Of a stretch of 64,000 nt of DNA, positions 32,175 through 44,835 are shown in pieces (positions within the stretch are counted from its first letter, which is position 1; each line of letters opens with the position of its first letter). A program made the position numbers and the translations under genes. The notes under the pieces are model-generated. The model ran no database searches and was not told the DNA's origin. It saw only the letters and a program-made list of their open reading frames with translations. The DNA comes from Patiria pectinifera (Eukaryota; Echinodermata; Asteroidea; Valvatida; Asterinidae). The DNA lies in assembly GCA_029964075.1 (NCBI GenBank), contig CM057136.1:13194381-13258380 (forward strand), written 5' to 3'.

Positions 32175-33995
32175 GCGCAGGCCGGGTGGGTTGAGTTATA
32201 GTCATAATACATCAAACCATGAACCTAGTTACGAGTAATGGGCACAGGCAACCTCGTTCCCAGTACTTACTTTATTTCCAACCTCGTTTCCAATACTTAG
32301 CCCTGGATAGGAAACTTCCTTCCTGTATCCTGGTTCGATACCGCAATTTGCTAATAATGTATTTATATCGGGTATTTAGTGTTGTTATTTTCAACGTGCA
32401 TTACGTGTTTTCACGATCATTGTAATTATAACGTCCACGCCTTCTCAGTAATACTCCTTTTTTTCCAGTTTGCTTATATTAATATGAAATGTGATACTGC
32501 ATATTGGCGGGCCAAATTATAACATTTTAACTTCCAAAAAAAATCGTATTTTCATAACTCACGGCGCGACGAACTGATGCTGTTTTTACCCAAGACAGGG
32601 CATACAAAAACAAACGCTAGCTAATGTAACGTGCATACAGGCACCAGACTATTCCTCATTTGCGTGCGTGTTCAAAATCTTGCACATGCAAATGATTCAA
32701 TACCAGGGTGAGAGAGCAGGTAATGGCGGGCGCGTACTGCTCAACACCCTAGGGGCGAGGTTGGGGCACATGTGTGACATGGGTTGGGGCACAGGTGTTA
32801 AAGATAATAATTGTACATAATTCATGGGTAGGATAGGGGAAATTGGGGTTAAGGGTCATTAAAGTTGGAAAAATTGTGTGCACAACCCTATATGGAAATG
32901 TCCCCCTATAAGGTACCATTCCCCATAGTGATAATAACTACTTGTCATCTACTCTAAGGCCAAAAAAAAAAAGTCTCCGGTTTCTGGTATGGAGGTTGCC
33001 ACAAAAGTGGTGCGGGGACGCGGCTTTTTTTTTTTTTTACCTTTTTTTTTTTTTTTTTGGCTTCAAATGTCGGCTGATGACTGCAAATGGTGCCCGACTA
33101 AACTTAGTGCAAATATATGGGAGTCCAGAGAGGCCACATAAATCTTATTCTCGATCATAACCCCTTCTAAAAACACGTTAAAATTGTGCAGCAGCAGAAT
33201 TCCAGTCAAACCAGTGAGTTTGGCGGTTTTGAAACATCATCTTGTATTGAAAAAAAAACTTTTTCATTTTGCCGACGCGCATGGCTACGGCGACGCGCGC
33301 GCATACCAGAAACCGGAGACTTTTTTTTTTGGCCTAATACAAGCTTTTCTTTGAAGATTTGAATACAGCAATTTCCTTTTCATGCATTTTTTTCGTTTCC
33401 AATATATAACACGTACACCACTCAAAATTAAAAGAAGAATGTTCAAAACCCAACCCGTTCGACTTCCATCTCAGTGGCTTCACTTTTCGAGAACACAGTG
33501 AAAAACAATTAGGCACATCTTTTGATCACGAAACACGAGTTTGTCCATAGAATTAAAACTCCATTTTCCCAAAAGCAGTCAACTGACTTGTCGTTGGTGA
33601 TTCGCTCGATTTCTTCTAAAATGACAGCGAGCAAGACGTAATTATTTCATGGGATGTGTACGATCTTTAATCCAAGTAAGCTTTTTGATTATAATTCGGT
33701 AGGCTACTTTTGGAATAAATGAAATGATCCTATAATGGAGCTGATAAATCTGATAATAGGATCATGGCAAACTTGCCCAAAAATGTGCAGAAGATCAACT
33801 CTGTGTTATGTGATTATGTACCACAATGTTCCGAGTTGTGTGAGGACAATCTTAGGTTTCCCAACCTTAGAGGAAGCAAATGTTGGCGACATGCATCAGT
33901 AAATTCTATTATTTCTATCAACTTTAATTTGGCGATATAGGTATTAGCAACAAACTTGAGGAAACTTCCAAGTATATACCCTTCGATGACGGTAA
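32175..33995. other. 3' flank of copy 3, no gene seen
   Basis: 32208-32500 is a segment repeated at 44437-44750 and in part at 62265-62443, in the 3' flanks of copies 4 and 6. A TIR element is at 32957-33341. From about 33890 the sequence matches the immediate downstream flanks of copies 4, 5 and 6. No clear AATAAA site was identified downstream of the stop. Confidence 0.5.
32957..33341. mobile_element. MITE with ~35-bp inverted ends
   Basis: The left end runs 'aggcc', an A-run, then 'gtctccggtttctggtatg'; the right end is 'cataccagaaaccggagac', a T-run and 'ggcct'. The interior is about 300 bp with poly-T and no open frame of note. Confidence 0.7.
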
Positions 33996-36900
33996 TTAAT
34001 ATCGCTTCTTGACGCATACTTCCATCTCATCAACAGGCTGATGTGTCAGAGCCGCCACCTTGTTGAGAGTCAAGAGAGACTCTGACTCCTTGCCCGGTAC
34101 CTTGTAGAAGGTGTACCGGCCAAACAGCCAAGTGAAGAGCAGGAAGATTTCCTTCTTGGCAAAGTCTTCGCCGAGGCAGACGCGACGTCCGGTGCTGAAT
34201 GGGAGAAAGCTCTCTGGGAGCTTTTTGAGCAGTTGACCGTTGTCGTCCAAAAAGTGCTCTGTCAAAGAAAACATGCAGAAAAGTTTTTTTTTTTTGAATA
34301 ATCAGGTTGTACACACTTCAGGCTCCTTCCACGAATAGATTTACCAAAATGCACACACGTCTTGTCTTTAAGAATGCATCCAGCATGCGCATGAGCTTGG
34401 TTCCATCGCAGTATAACGCCTTCTAATTGCCGAGTGCCGATGCCGCTGTAAACTTGCCAAGCTTGCGAACTTACCCGGCTTAAACTTCTCCGGTTCGGAC
34501 CACTGCGTTGGGTCGTTGTGGAGAGCCAGATGGTTAATCATCACCATGGTGCCTTTGGGGATATCGTACCCAGCTGTAGAAATTTAGTTTAAAAAAATAA
34601 CTCAAATGACAAACAATCACATAATATTAACACGGGTGAGGCCGTTGAAACACGCAGCACCTTTGAATATCAATTGGAGGACTTGAAATAAGACTTGTGA
34701 CTTACTTTTTACCGAAACTGTGACTGATGGACTAGTAATGGAATTAAACCCAGCGCAACACTTTTCCGATTTAACCGGTTCCCCGGATCAATGGGCCATC
34801 AAACAGAGCTGAAAATTTGGACAGATCTGACCATACACTAGGCGACCGGATGAAATCAACATGTTTGATTTTTTCGCATCCGATTTTACCGGATACGATG
34901 TCAACGTAAAGGTGTGCAGGCAGCACTCCAATTTTATTGGACACTATATTTATGTTAACCAATCAGGTTCATGAATGAAGTCACATGATTCCAAATTGAC
35001 GGCTGCCATTTTGTCATCATGCGATGTTATCATGCGATTGGTTATCATGTGACTGATCATCATGTGACTGATAATAGAACGGAAACGGATACGTATGCGG
35101 GTTGGTTGCGGTCTAACCGCAACAGTGAAAAACGGTGATGGGGTGATCCGGTGAACTGGTAATCCGGTGAACTGGTGATCCGGTAAAATCGGAAAGGTAA
35201 GCGCTAGACTTCAAACTACTGGACCAAATACTTACCCAGTGTAGTGTCGGTCAGGACAGTATGGGGAACGCCTAAAGGCGCAACTGATCCATAGCGGTGA
35301 ACCTCCAGGATGGTGGCTTCGGTGTATGGCAACGAGCCACGGTCGTCCAATGAGGGGAGCGTATCACGACCCAGGACGTCATCAATCTCCTTGGCAACCT
35401 TCTCCTGGATGTCCGGATTCTCGGCCAAGAGACCCACCGCCCAGTGAAGAGTGATAGTGGTAGTCTCGGTTCCAGCTGTGTTGAAACAGTATCATCTTAA
35501 GGCCTTTACAATCAATGTTAGATACAAGTTGTTGGCCATTCATTACAGCAAAATGATGTTATCATGTACAGTGTCGTGGCCTCATGGTCTGTATCATCAT
35601 CCTCTTACGATCTTTGGTAATTCTGCAGATTCGGGGGGGGGGGGTGTTTGGCGTCCAGCGTAGGGTTACTCTGGACATGTCATTGCGCAAGACACTTTGT
35701 CACTAATATTGAAAAAGATGAGACAGATCTTTTTACCTGAGAAAATGTTAAAGACTGTCTGACAAATGTGAGTATCGGTGATTTGATCGGCTTCCTCCTC
35801 CCCAGCTTCTATTGCCTGCTTCTGGGTCAACAGCAACGAGTCAACGAAGTCACGCACGTTTTCTGTTGCAAAAGAGAAGCAATTTAATAGTTGAACGAAG
35901 AATTTGACCGGAGCGGGGTTTGAACCTGCGACCTCCAGTCTGCCATTCTGGCACTCCTCCTATCCAGGCCTATATGGGTGGCTACCAATTTTTTTACGGA
36001 AAAGCAAATTGTGACGTCTCTGCGAATATACAAAAGCTGAACATATTTCATCTCTGGTGCATTTTGCAACCACTTTTTCCCGACGTTAAATTGCCGTTGC
36101 ATTAGCAATCGTGTCAAGTATGAACTGGTCTTTAGTGAAGTGGGCTTCGCACCCACAACCATCTACTTACGAGTGCTGATATCTTACTAACTTGACCAGC
36201 GTGCTTTTTGGCTGGTTTTATCTGATATAGTGGTTGGTTCTACAACCAATCTATTGATAGGATGGAATTTTTGCAGGGGAAATGTTCAATGAAATATTTG
36301 GTTTTGACTCACCTGGGTCAAACTGCTCCCTATGTATCTTTAACTCCTTTCTGAAGAACCCTAACATCTCTGCAATAATCTTCCGAACCTTCCGTTCACT
36401 CGGAGTTGGAATGAAACTTAAGGCAGGAAAGAAGTCAGCAATCAGACCATTGCCGAAGGCTGTCGTTGCATCAACATTCAACTGAATCCACTGCAACAGT
36501 TCAGGCTGGTTGAACTCGTATCTGAAACAAGACGATAAAAGTACACAGAGTTGCATGTACCTTCAAAGTCTGCGGTTTGCTATTTATGTGGGGTTTAAAC
36601 CCCCGTCCACTTTTAGCATTTAAAGGGAAGAACAGACCATTTGTCATTTGGGCATTTATTTTCAAGACAACTGTATGTGTTCTGAAAACTTTCGCCAATA
36701 GTGCATTTACTGACGACGTCATTGCATTTGGTCAATTTTTGGTCAATTGGTAGTTATATTTTATGGGAGACTTTAGGGGCCATTCAGAATTTTCAATGTT
36801 TTAAAATTTCGATCTTTTTTCCAAATTGTGGGTGGGTGGGTCAAGCTAAATAATTGAAAATCGAAATTCACTTTCCATGGAAAAAGAAAAAAAAAACAAA

Positions 36901-39900
36901 GAAAAATAGATCTTTTGACTTGCCTGAACTACGCGCAAACGTTCCGATATCGCGATGCGTGTTTCTTTTCCAACTTCGTCCCCTGTATGTACTGTCAGTG
37001 GCGTAGCCAGGAATTTTTCAGTGGGGGGGCGCTGGGGGGCCTGGAACATTTCATGGGGGCGTCATGTAGATCAATGATAATTTGTTTAGACACTCAAAAT
37101 CTCAGTGGGGGGGGCGACTGGGGGGCGACAAGGTTTCATGGGGGGGCTGTCGCCCCCCCAGGCCCCCCCCCATGGCTACGCCACTGCAGGTCATACAGTT
37201 CAAGTTTATGTAAACTTGTATGAAAAGTCAAAGAAAAGTAACTCCCATGATCTATTTGCAACAAGTTTGTGTTAACTTGCCGGTAACGCCCTAAAAAATT
37301 ATCCAGACAAATATGTTTATATTGTAACATTTTATGTTCGTCTATCGGTCTTCTATGCTGTTATGTTTACTTTTAGGTACCTTCAATGGTACTATGTTTA
37401 ATTAACCTCTTCATTTGTTTAATTAAACTTATAACGCACATGTAGTTGCCAAATATGGCACTAACAAGTTTGAGGTCGGCAATTTCGTCTTTAAAAATCT
37501 GGGTACGTCGGGTTACCGTACACACAATTGTCCTGGAAACAACAGTACCAAAGTACAGAAAGTCGTACGCAAGAGCTCCCCAGCAAGTATCGCTGACGCC
37601 ATTATGATTCCAAAATTTCTCACTGTGTCACACAGTGAAATAACTAAACAGCGTCGTTGTATTGTGAACACATAAAAGCATTCAAGTCGCGTTCTTGCAC
37701 ACTTTTTGCAAGTCGACATAGATATCCTTGAACCACTGCCCCTGCTTTGCATAACAAGTGCACATGAATGAACGATTCGACTTTTTATTCAAAGAAATTT
37801 CTATGTACAGTCACCAGACTCTATTCAGTAAAGTCCCCGTCAAAACGAAAGTACACAATCCACGTGCATAACGCACGGCTACACCATCGTACAGTGTGGC
37901 AGGGACACCAACAAGTAACACAACAACTAAACATTTTTTTAAAAATTGATAAATATTCTGATTGAATTTCGTTAAAAGATACTTGTTGGTGAGGTATCAC
38001 ATATTTTATGACATAAAAAGAGGAAGACCGACAACTTCACGCCGTCACTGAACTAGACACACATGTACATGGTGTTCAAGTACATGTACATGCAAGTGCA
38101 TGTACATGTACATGTTCAGTTTTTTATTAATCGAAATTAGGGGTGGGTGGGTGGGTCAAAATAATTTGGAAAAAAAGTCGAAATTTTAAAACATTGAAAA
38201 TTCTGAATGGCCCCTTAAGGGGCTCGATTTTGGTCAATTTTCCGGGGACAAACCTACCACGAAGAGACATGTAGAAGATCCTGCCAGAGTTTAAAAAACC
38301 CACAAAATTGTCAAAAAATCTGCAGGCAAAAGTGCACTGTTAACTTAAACGCTACTTACTGTTTGCTGAAGCACAAGCTTGCCAGGATATTATACACAAT
38401 CTGGCCGATGGTGTACTTGGGTGCAAACGGTTTGTCCCCAAGGTCATCCAGAACTTTGGCAATTTGCGGAGTGACGCTGAAGACGAGCTTCTGCAGTTGT
38501 TCTTTCTGCGCAAAATGCCTGGAAAAAAACCAAACGGTATTAGATTGTGAAATGTGATTGTTGAGCACTGATGGTATTTAATTTTTTTTTTCAATTTTTT
38601 AAAAATAAATTTATGATTGATGGCAACAGGAACTAACCTAATTGCAGTGTGGCCAAGCTTGCGCTGGTATCTCCACTGCGGGCCGTAGTTCGAGAAGGCA
38701 ATATCTTTGTATCCTTCGGTGATGATTTCAGCTGGAGAATCGGAACAGTAAAAATTGCTATAATGAATTCCGTGCAGTTTTGTTCTCGTTTGAAGCAACA
38801 AACCTGCTCACAATCTATAATGTAGGGTGTATATACAGTAACAACCAGTTGAAGTTTTAACACATTGGCTATATTGAGTTAAAGTACTGTTTAATCAAAC
38901 TTGAAGTTCCGTGAACATGTACCGGAGTATGTCATCGGTCGACCCGCAAACTCCACGGCTTTCGTCACCAGCGCTTCTCGGACGACCTGAATGTTGCTCA
39001 GTACAATCGTGTTGAAAGCACCAAACCTCAGTGAGAAGACATCTCCGTACTGCTTGTGCAGATCGCACATGACCTCCAACGCAGGTTTGGACAAAAATGC
39101 TGCAGTCAATTATAAAACGCAAAGATTCACAATGTCATCCAAAAATTATTCATGCAGTATTCTGAAAGTGATTGTGTAGTTATGGTCCCAGTTTCTAGAG
39201 AAAGAGCACCCACTTTACTTTTAGGTTTTGACTCTCCCGACTATAGACGTTTTGCGTAGTGGCCATCTCACAGGGCATCTTTTGCTATTTTAATTCAGTA
39301 TAAAGGAATACACAAAGGTTCACTCATTCGTATCCCAGCAAAACAAAATCATTGCTCTCTAAGATGGCTGCTACGCATAACGTCTATTATTAAGAAGTGT
39401 TAAAACAAACAACAAAAGTCTCATGGATGGAGGGACAAAGACGATTTTTATAGCTCCTAAAATGTGTGAAAAGGGTTTAATATTAACCTGTAAAAACATT
39501 TCGTCTGCCTCACCCCTCCAGTGCTGTACTACGATGGGAATCGCTTGACATTTCCAACACGTGCCACTCACCTGTTACAACATTCCCAACAATGTGCATA
39601 ATTGCATCCTATTCCTAAATTGGAAGAGTGCAGTGACTTTGGCTGGATCGGGCCGAGTGATCAGCCATCAGGAAGCATGTCCTACCATGCCTACTCACTC
39701 AATTTAGTGAGTCAACTTAGCAAGGAAAATATTGAAGCATTTAGTCATGTTAGTGATTTACCATGTTGGCAAGATTACCATATGCGAAGTTCACTAATTT
39801 TCCTCTGTATTGACTAACAAGCCCCCAAATAGCAATTTCATGTCATCAAAGTCAATTTGAACAGTGAAAAAATACAAGCATTTTCTTAGAAAACACTTAG

Positions 39901-41283
39901 AATTTTTCAGTCCAATCTCATAGGGTTTGTACACAGGGTGTTGAGTGAACTTCGTATATGGAAATCTTTCCACCATGTTAACTGCGAAAACACAGTACAA
40001 TTGTTCAGACCAGTTCTCATAGGGTTTGTGCACGGGTTATCAATTAAGTGATGTCTGCACGTCCGAGTATGAAACTCTTCCTAGTATCATGGGTAATGCT
40101 TATCTTTAGTGTTAGGACACCTCTATTTTTACGAGTTCTGAACTTCTGTTCAAAACTGACTTTTGCAGATGACTGTCCAGTACCAAAGTGACTTTTACAG
40201 GCTAAAGCAGTCTTTTTTCTTCACATAAACTCATGCCAGTTGTAATTTTGAAAGCACTTTAAAAAAAAAAAAAGTGACTTTCCTACCGTTTTTTGCAGTT
40301 CGCCATCTTGCTTTTTAAATATATTTTCTGTTTGTCATTGTCGTCTTTAACCCCTCATAAATCAAAGCCCTGCTCCCTTCTACAAAATTAGACCTGCTGA
40401 TAATATTCAAGGAGGTGTCAATGTCAACTGTTCAAATGTGTCAAGAAATATCAGAATGTCACTTTTGAGTGTCAATAATAGTCAGCTTTAACGGGGTTCT
40501 AAAGGGTATCATGCCTAGTACTACTAGTAAGTAGTATATTTTTACACCAATGACTAGGCGGCCTGACCATAATTTGGTAGGCCTAGGCCTAGTCCGAAAA
40601 TTTGGGACTCTTGATACTGTGTGAGAGTCCCAAAACTTAAGGTATTGAAAACCTGCAAAACAAGAAAATAGACTGGCGCCTAAAACAACCAGTCCAACAC
40701 AGCTTCAGTACTGCATCAATCAACCATGCCAAAAGAATTTAAGAAACATGTGGTATGATAACAAGCGGGAACTAGTTCAATTTACTACACATTTCTCTAT
40801 AGTCAAGCCACCAGACTATTGACACTGAATGAAGAGGTCAGTCTTTTCCAATAGTTGGACCATGGTTGGACATGTGCCAGTCTAGTATTTAGCCCCATTT
40901 TGAAATCACTTGACTTCCCTCTCACTCATGTGCCAAATATTGAAGAAAAGTCTCCTTTAAAAATTGATTTCAGTCTGCAAACTTGGTTGGTGAAATACTG
41001 AGGACATTTTTTTTGCTCCAGTGGAATTTTTGGAGAAATTTGCTGGCTAAACTGTGAGTAAAGTGGGCCTGATTTAGTTTTGCACGTTTCAGAGCACTCC
41101 AGGGCGCCTAGGCCTGACTACTCAGTACTCACATGTAACATTCCCGAGCAGAGGCAGAGCAAACGGTCCTGGCGGGAAGTTAGCCGGTCGCTTCGAGCTC
41201 TTGTACAGAGCAAAGGCAGCCAGAGTAGTCAATGCAACCAAAACTGTGGTCACGTTCGAATACCAATCACCCCAAACGGCCAT
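33996..41283 (-). CDS. cytochrome P450, CYP2 type, copy 3
   Basis: Exons in transcript order: 41133-41283, 38923-39099, 38638-38731, 38360-38518, 36313-36521, 35737-35862, 35236-35475, 34475-34573, 33996-34258. The frame is open for 505 residues with all signature motifs. It has a type A first exon ([11 protein letters not shown]). Compared with copies 1 and 2, exon 7 carries NPDIQEK and [10 protein letters not shown], shared with copies 4 to 6. Exon 5 stays close to copies 1 and 2 except for DATTAFGNG and TPSERK. Exon 3 begins [10 protein letters not shown], and exon 2 has SKPALEVM instead of SKTALEVM. Intron 4 is swollen to about 1.8 kb by a TIR element (36776-38214). Intron 1 holds a 204-bp element (39768-39971) and a further ~515-bp insertion (about 40591-41106). 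None of these touches a splice site. Confidence 0.93.
34761..35197. mobile_element. inverted-repeat element in intron 7 of copy 3
   Basis: The left end 'cttttccgatttaaccgg' and right end 'ccggtaaaatcggaaagg' are inverted repeats, with extra 'gaactggtgatccggt' units stacked at the right end. Close copies sit in the same intron of copies 4 (45570-46006), 5 (55203-55639) and 6 (63286-63722). Copies 1 and 2 retain only a diverged right part (about 5690-5900 and 20340-20553). A 63-codon frame inside it is conserved only because the element copies are young. Confidence 0.6.
36776..38214. mobile_element. PIF/Harbinger-like TIR element in intron 4 of copy 3
   Basis: The ends are GGGGCCATTCAGAATTTTCA and its reverse complement, and the inverted repeat continues for more than 35 bp. 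It is flanked by TTA on both sides (36773-36775 and 38215-38217). Copy 5 shows the uninterrupted site 'gactttaaggggctcg'. A 3-bp TTA/TWA duplication with GG-starting ends fits PIF/Harbinger elements. It is 1439 bp with no transposase frame, so non-autonomous. Another small element is nested at 36996-37186. Confidence 0.75.
36996..37186. mobile_element. nested CAGTGGCGTAGCC element
   Basis: The ends are CAGTGGCGTAGCCA and TGGCTACGCCACTG. The interior has two G-rich copies of a 'cagtgggggg...catggggg' block. 191 bp, non-coding. The superfamily is not assigned because no convincing target duplication is visible. Confidence 0.65.
39768..39971. mobile_element. hAT-like MITE in intron 1 of copy 3
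   Basis: It is flanked by an 8-bp direct repeat ACCATGTT (39760-39767 and 39972-39979). The ~28-bp inverted ends differ at three places and share 'CGAAGTTCACT'. Copies 1, 2 and 5 have the uninterrupted 'tttaccatgttaactgcg' at this position. An 8-bp duplication fits hAT-type insertion. 204 bp, non-coding. Confidence 0.8.
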
Positions 41284-43260
41284 TTTGTTTGTCTTTACGT
41301 CATGTACGTGTGTCAGTGTGCAACAGATACGTCTATAATGATGCAAGTACAGCTACGCGTCGCTGTCAGCAGTCTGGCCACAGGTCATTGCGCACGGCCC
41401 CGTCGTCAACACCGCACCTGCTAACAAACACGGACAATTTGTGTTGGTGCGTATACACGTAGGCAAACCATGGGCAAACACACAATTTTTGTAGTGTATT
41501 TTGGAAAATTTCAAGTCGTTCCACATTCGCGCGTGACGTGATTGTCAATAAACTGACGTGACTCAGTTAAACCATGGAGGAATAACTTGAACACTTATTC
41601 CTCCATAAACCATGGAGCTCTAAAGAGGACATTATCAAGCCCAGACAAACGTAAATTCGGACTAGTCCTTGCGTAGCCCGGGGGTGGGTGTAAGGGGTAC
41701 GTATTTACGCACCCCCAATATTTTTTAAAGACTGCCTTTTTCCATTCAAATGCCTTTTTTTTCCAACGGGCTTACCCCCCCCCCCCAAATAATTTGTAAA
41801 GAGTGCCTTTTTTTTAAGAAGTGCCCCTTTTTTCGGAACAATTAAGTGCCCTTTTTGGAAAAGAAGTGGTGCCCTTTTAATATGTGGCATCTACCGTTTT
41901 GGGGTGCCTTTTACTGAATTTCGTACATGTATCGCCCTGAAAAGCACCATGTTGGCCGTTTGTGTGCATCGAGAGAGGGTACCCCCCCCCCCCTTTTGAT
42001 TTTACGGAGTCCAGAGAAAAAACATGTCTACATTTCACCACGGATGTTCAAGTGTCCTTTTCAAAAATGTTTACCCCCCAAATAAAATGACCGTGCTACG
42101 CCACTGTCTATGCCAGTACATGTTTTCAATACCTAAATTTTCGGACTCTCATACACAGTATTGAGAGTCCAAATTTTCGGACTAGTTTTGACCCTTGACA
42201 AAAGAGGACACATTTGGTGTTTCACATGTTTAACTTATTTGAAAATATTTATTAGATTTTTAGTAATTTACATTTACATCTGGGTATCCTTTTGTTGTTG
42301 TTGATGACACAACCATATCAAGCCCTGAAATAAATAAAGCCCATAATATGGCCTACATTATATTAACCGGGCTTGCAAGTTTTACCAGAATATCAAGTGT
42401 AAATTTAACAAATCCTGATTTCGAAGTTGGGTAAGTGGTAGAGCACAGGATTAATCATGAGATTGTGGGTTCGAGCCCCGACTCGTACGGTCGGCGTGGT
42501 CATGCGTATTGTGCCCTTGAGTAAGGCACTTTACCTCAATTACTCCTCTCAACCCAGGTGTATGTGTACGGCAATCCCTCACAGCAGCAATGGCTAGTAC
42601 AAGATGTTTTAAAATAAGTGCCGACTCCCCACGTGCACATGAACTTGAATTCCTGTTAACATAATAAGGAGACATTTTTCGACGTAAGTTACACCTTTAA
42701 TATGGAGACACCGGATATTAAGGAGACATTTCAATGTCTTCCTAACACTAATTAGAGGCAACATGTTACCGTCGCAATACTCGATAGATTGCTCATGGTT
42801 CAAAACGTATGATAATAATATTAATAATAAAATTAATGTAATATATCCAAACTCAAAACTTTAATGATCGTTTGCTCAAATTGCTTTTAGTGGTCAGAAA
42901 TTGCCTCAGCCACACCACAGAAATTGCTTTTCTATAACTGCATGTCTCCTCAACTATATCCCACATTTTAATCCCCAACACGTACTACGCCCTACCCGAT
43001 CTATTATCGGGTAAATCAGCTTTTATGTTAAATAGCGCAAATTCTATAAAAAAATATACGTGTATTCTAAAAATACATTAAAAAATACCAAAATCACTAT
43101 AAGGAAAATCATGAATACGAAATTATAAAATTATAAAATTACAAAGACAAATAAAATGTTAATCATTAAAATATCAAATCAGAAAGACATACACCAACTT
43201 CAATTTACACGGATAAAAAGCTACGCACAAGAAAATCAACACCCCAAGCCGTCACCCCAC
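41284..43260. other. upstream flank of copy 3, no gene seen
   Basis: The first ~120 bases match the type A upstream regions of copies 1 and 5. A C-run element (about 41670-42107) repeats 12003-12478, and 42110-42430 repeats 13850-14240. After the SINE (42424-42640) the sequence is AT-rich with no recognisable content. Confidence 0.5.
42424..42640 (+). mobile_element. tRNA-derived SINE
   Basis: The tRNA-like head 'agttgggtaagtggtagagc' and B box 'gtgggttcgagccccgac' are followed by a body with 'cccttgagtaaggcacttta' and 'caacccaggtgtatgtg'. This is the head-plus-body plan of a SINE and resembles the family at 2245, with a different head. Its 3' end was not located exactly. Confidence 0.65.
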
Positions 43261-43791
43261 CCACCATCGCTTTGAAGAATTAATAAAAGGCCATTGGGAC
43301 AGGTGCGTTTTCAACAGTACCTTAAAAGTGGCCTCACTGCTATAGCTCTTATCTAATTTGTATAGGAAGGGCATTCCAGCGTTTAGGGGCTGCCATGGGC
43401 ATCAATCGGTGGGGGACACCCCCCCCCAACTTTTTCGTCCCCTCCAAAAAAGTGTAGCCTACATAATTATTCTACAGCTCAAAATAGCTGATTCAATTAC
43501 TCCGAACTCAAAAATGATGTTTAAATTAGGATCTTTGGCTAAAAAAAAATTGGTTACAGTGGTTAAAAATTGCCTCAGATCGCACCACAGCGCATCTAGA
43601 ATCCATAATGGACCTTAAGCGGGCCCCGAACCCCACGCCGCTAAGGCTTCGCGCTGCGCGTCCGCAATAGTTCCGATCAAGGATCAAGGAACATTCTAAC
43701 GTGAGGTGAACATTCTAACGTGACGTGAACAAAAACCGGCACCGGTGTAAGTCATTGCAAATATTTTTCGCAAAGTTTTGCTTTTATTTTT

Positions 43792-43982
43792 GGGACTCGA
43801 GTCTCAAAAGCCTTCCTCGAGTCGAGTCGAGTCATTCTGATGAGGGACTCGAGTCGAGTCGAGTCATTTGCCCGCAGTGACTCGAGTCGAGTCGAGTCAT
43901 TTGCCCTTAGGGAGTCGAGTCGAGTCACCAAAAATTGTGACTCAAGTCGGACTCGAGTCGAGTCATTGACTCGAGTTATTGC
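43792..43982. repeat. GAGTC pentanucleotide satellite
   Basis: It is made of 'gactcgagtcgagtcgagtc' clusters separated by short phrases such as 'atttgccc'. The motif is self-complementary (GACTCGAGTC), so it may form hairpins on either strand. Confidence 0.9.
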
Positions 43983-44059
43983 AACTCTGGCAGTAACAAA
44001 GGCACGATCCCCATGAGTAACTTTGGTACAGTTAATTGAAGGGTAATCCAAAAGAGTAC

Positions 44060-44360
44060 CATCATCATGATCCACGAAGACTGTAACAAGAAGGGAGATT
44101 CTTTGTGATAAGTTTGCTGAGATAAACTGGGGATAAACCGTAAAAAAAAAAATTGTAGGTCAACAATAATATGTTAAAACTGATCCTGACCGGAAGCCAG
44201 TGCAGGTCAAACAGCAATGGCGTACGACAACATTTATACCACCTCAAGTCGAGCACAGGCATTCTACACTCGGTTAAGCCATTTAGGAGACCGTTACAGT
44301 AATCCAATCGACTGGCCATGAATGCATGAATCAATGTTTCAGTACACTGTTCAGGTATTT
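44060..44360 (-). pseudogene. non-LTR retrotransposon reverse transcriptase fragment
   Basis: The minus-strand translation contains ETLIHAFMASRLDYCNGLL, then DLHWLPV, ILLLTY and GLSPVYLSKL. These are the order and wording typical of the C-terminal part of reverse transcriptases of jockey/CR1/L2-type LINEs. The usual segment between the YCNGLL and LHWLPV blocks is shortened and scrambled, and nothing of the upstream catalytic domain is present. It is a dead, truncated copy. The sequence from about 43260 may be related 3' material, but that is uncertain. Confidence 0.75.
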
Positions 44361-44435
44361 TCTAATGTGTCCGATGTTATATGTCAATACATTTTGTAAT
44401 AAAATGCACTACCACAAACCTTAGAAACATGATTA

Positions 44436-44835
44436 GGTATAGTCATAATACATCAAACCATGAACCTAGTTTATTACGAGTAATGGACACAGGCAACCTC
44501 GTTCCCAGTATTTACTTTATTTCCAACCTCGTTTTCAATACTAAGCCCTGGATAGGAAACTTTCTTCCTGTATCCTGATTCGATACCGCAATTTGCTAAT
44601 AATGTATTTATATCGTGTATTTAGTGTTGTTATTTTCAACGTGCATTACGTGTTTTCACGATCATTGTAATTATAACGTCCACGCCTTCTCAATAATACA
44701 TGTACTCCTTTTCTTTCCAGTTTGCTTATGTTAATATGAAATGTGATATTATTCTTATCGACTTTAATTTGGCGATATAGGTATTAGCAACAAACTTGAG
44801 GAAACTTCCAAGTATATACCCTTCGATGAGGGTAA
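44436..44835. repeat. shared 3' flank segment of copy 4
   Basis: 44437-44750 repeats 32208-32500, and its second half recurs at 62265-62443. It is followed by the ~90 bases common to the downstream flanks of copies 3 to 6 ('actttaatttggcgatatag'). It marks a duplication boundary rather than a gene. Confidence 0.6.

Noticed and set aside
34771..34962. 63-codon minus-strand frame repeated near all of copies 3 to 6
   Set aside because: It lies inside an inverted-repeat element in intron 7; conservation reflects young element copies. No start context or known domain.
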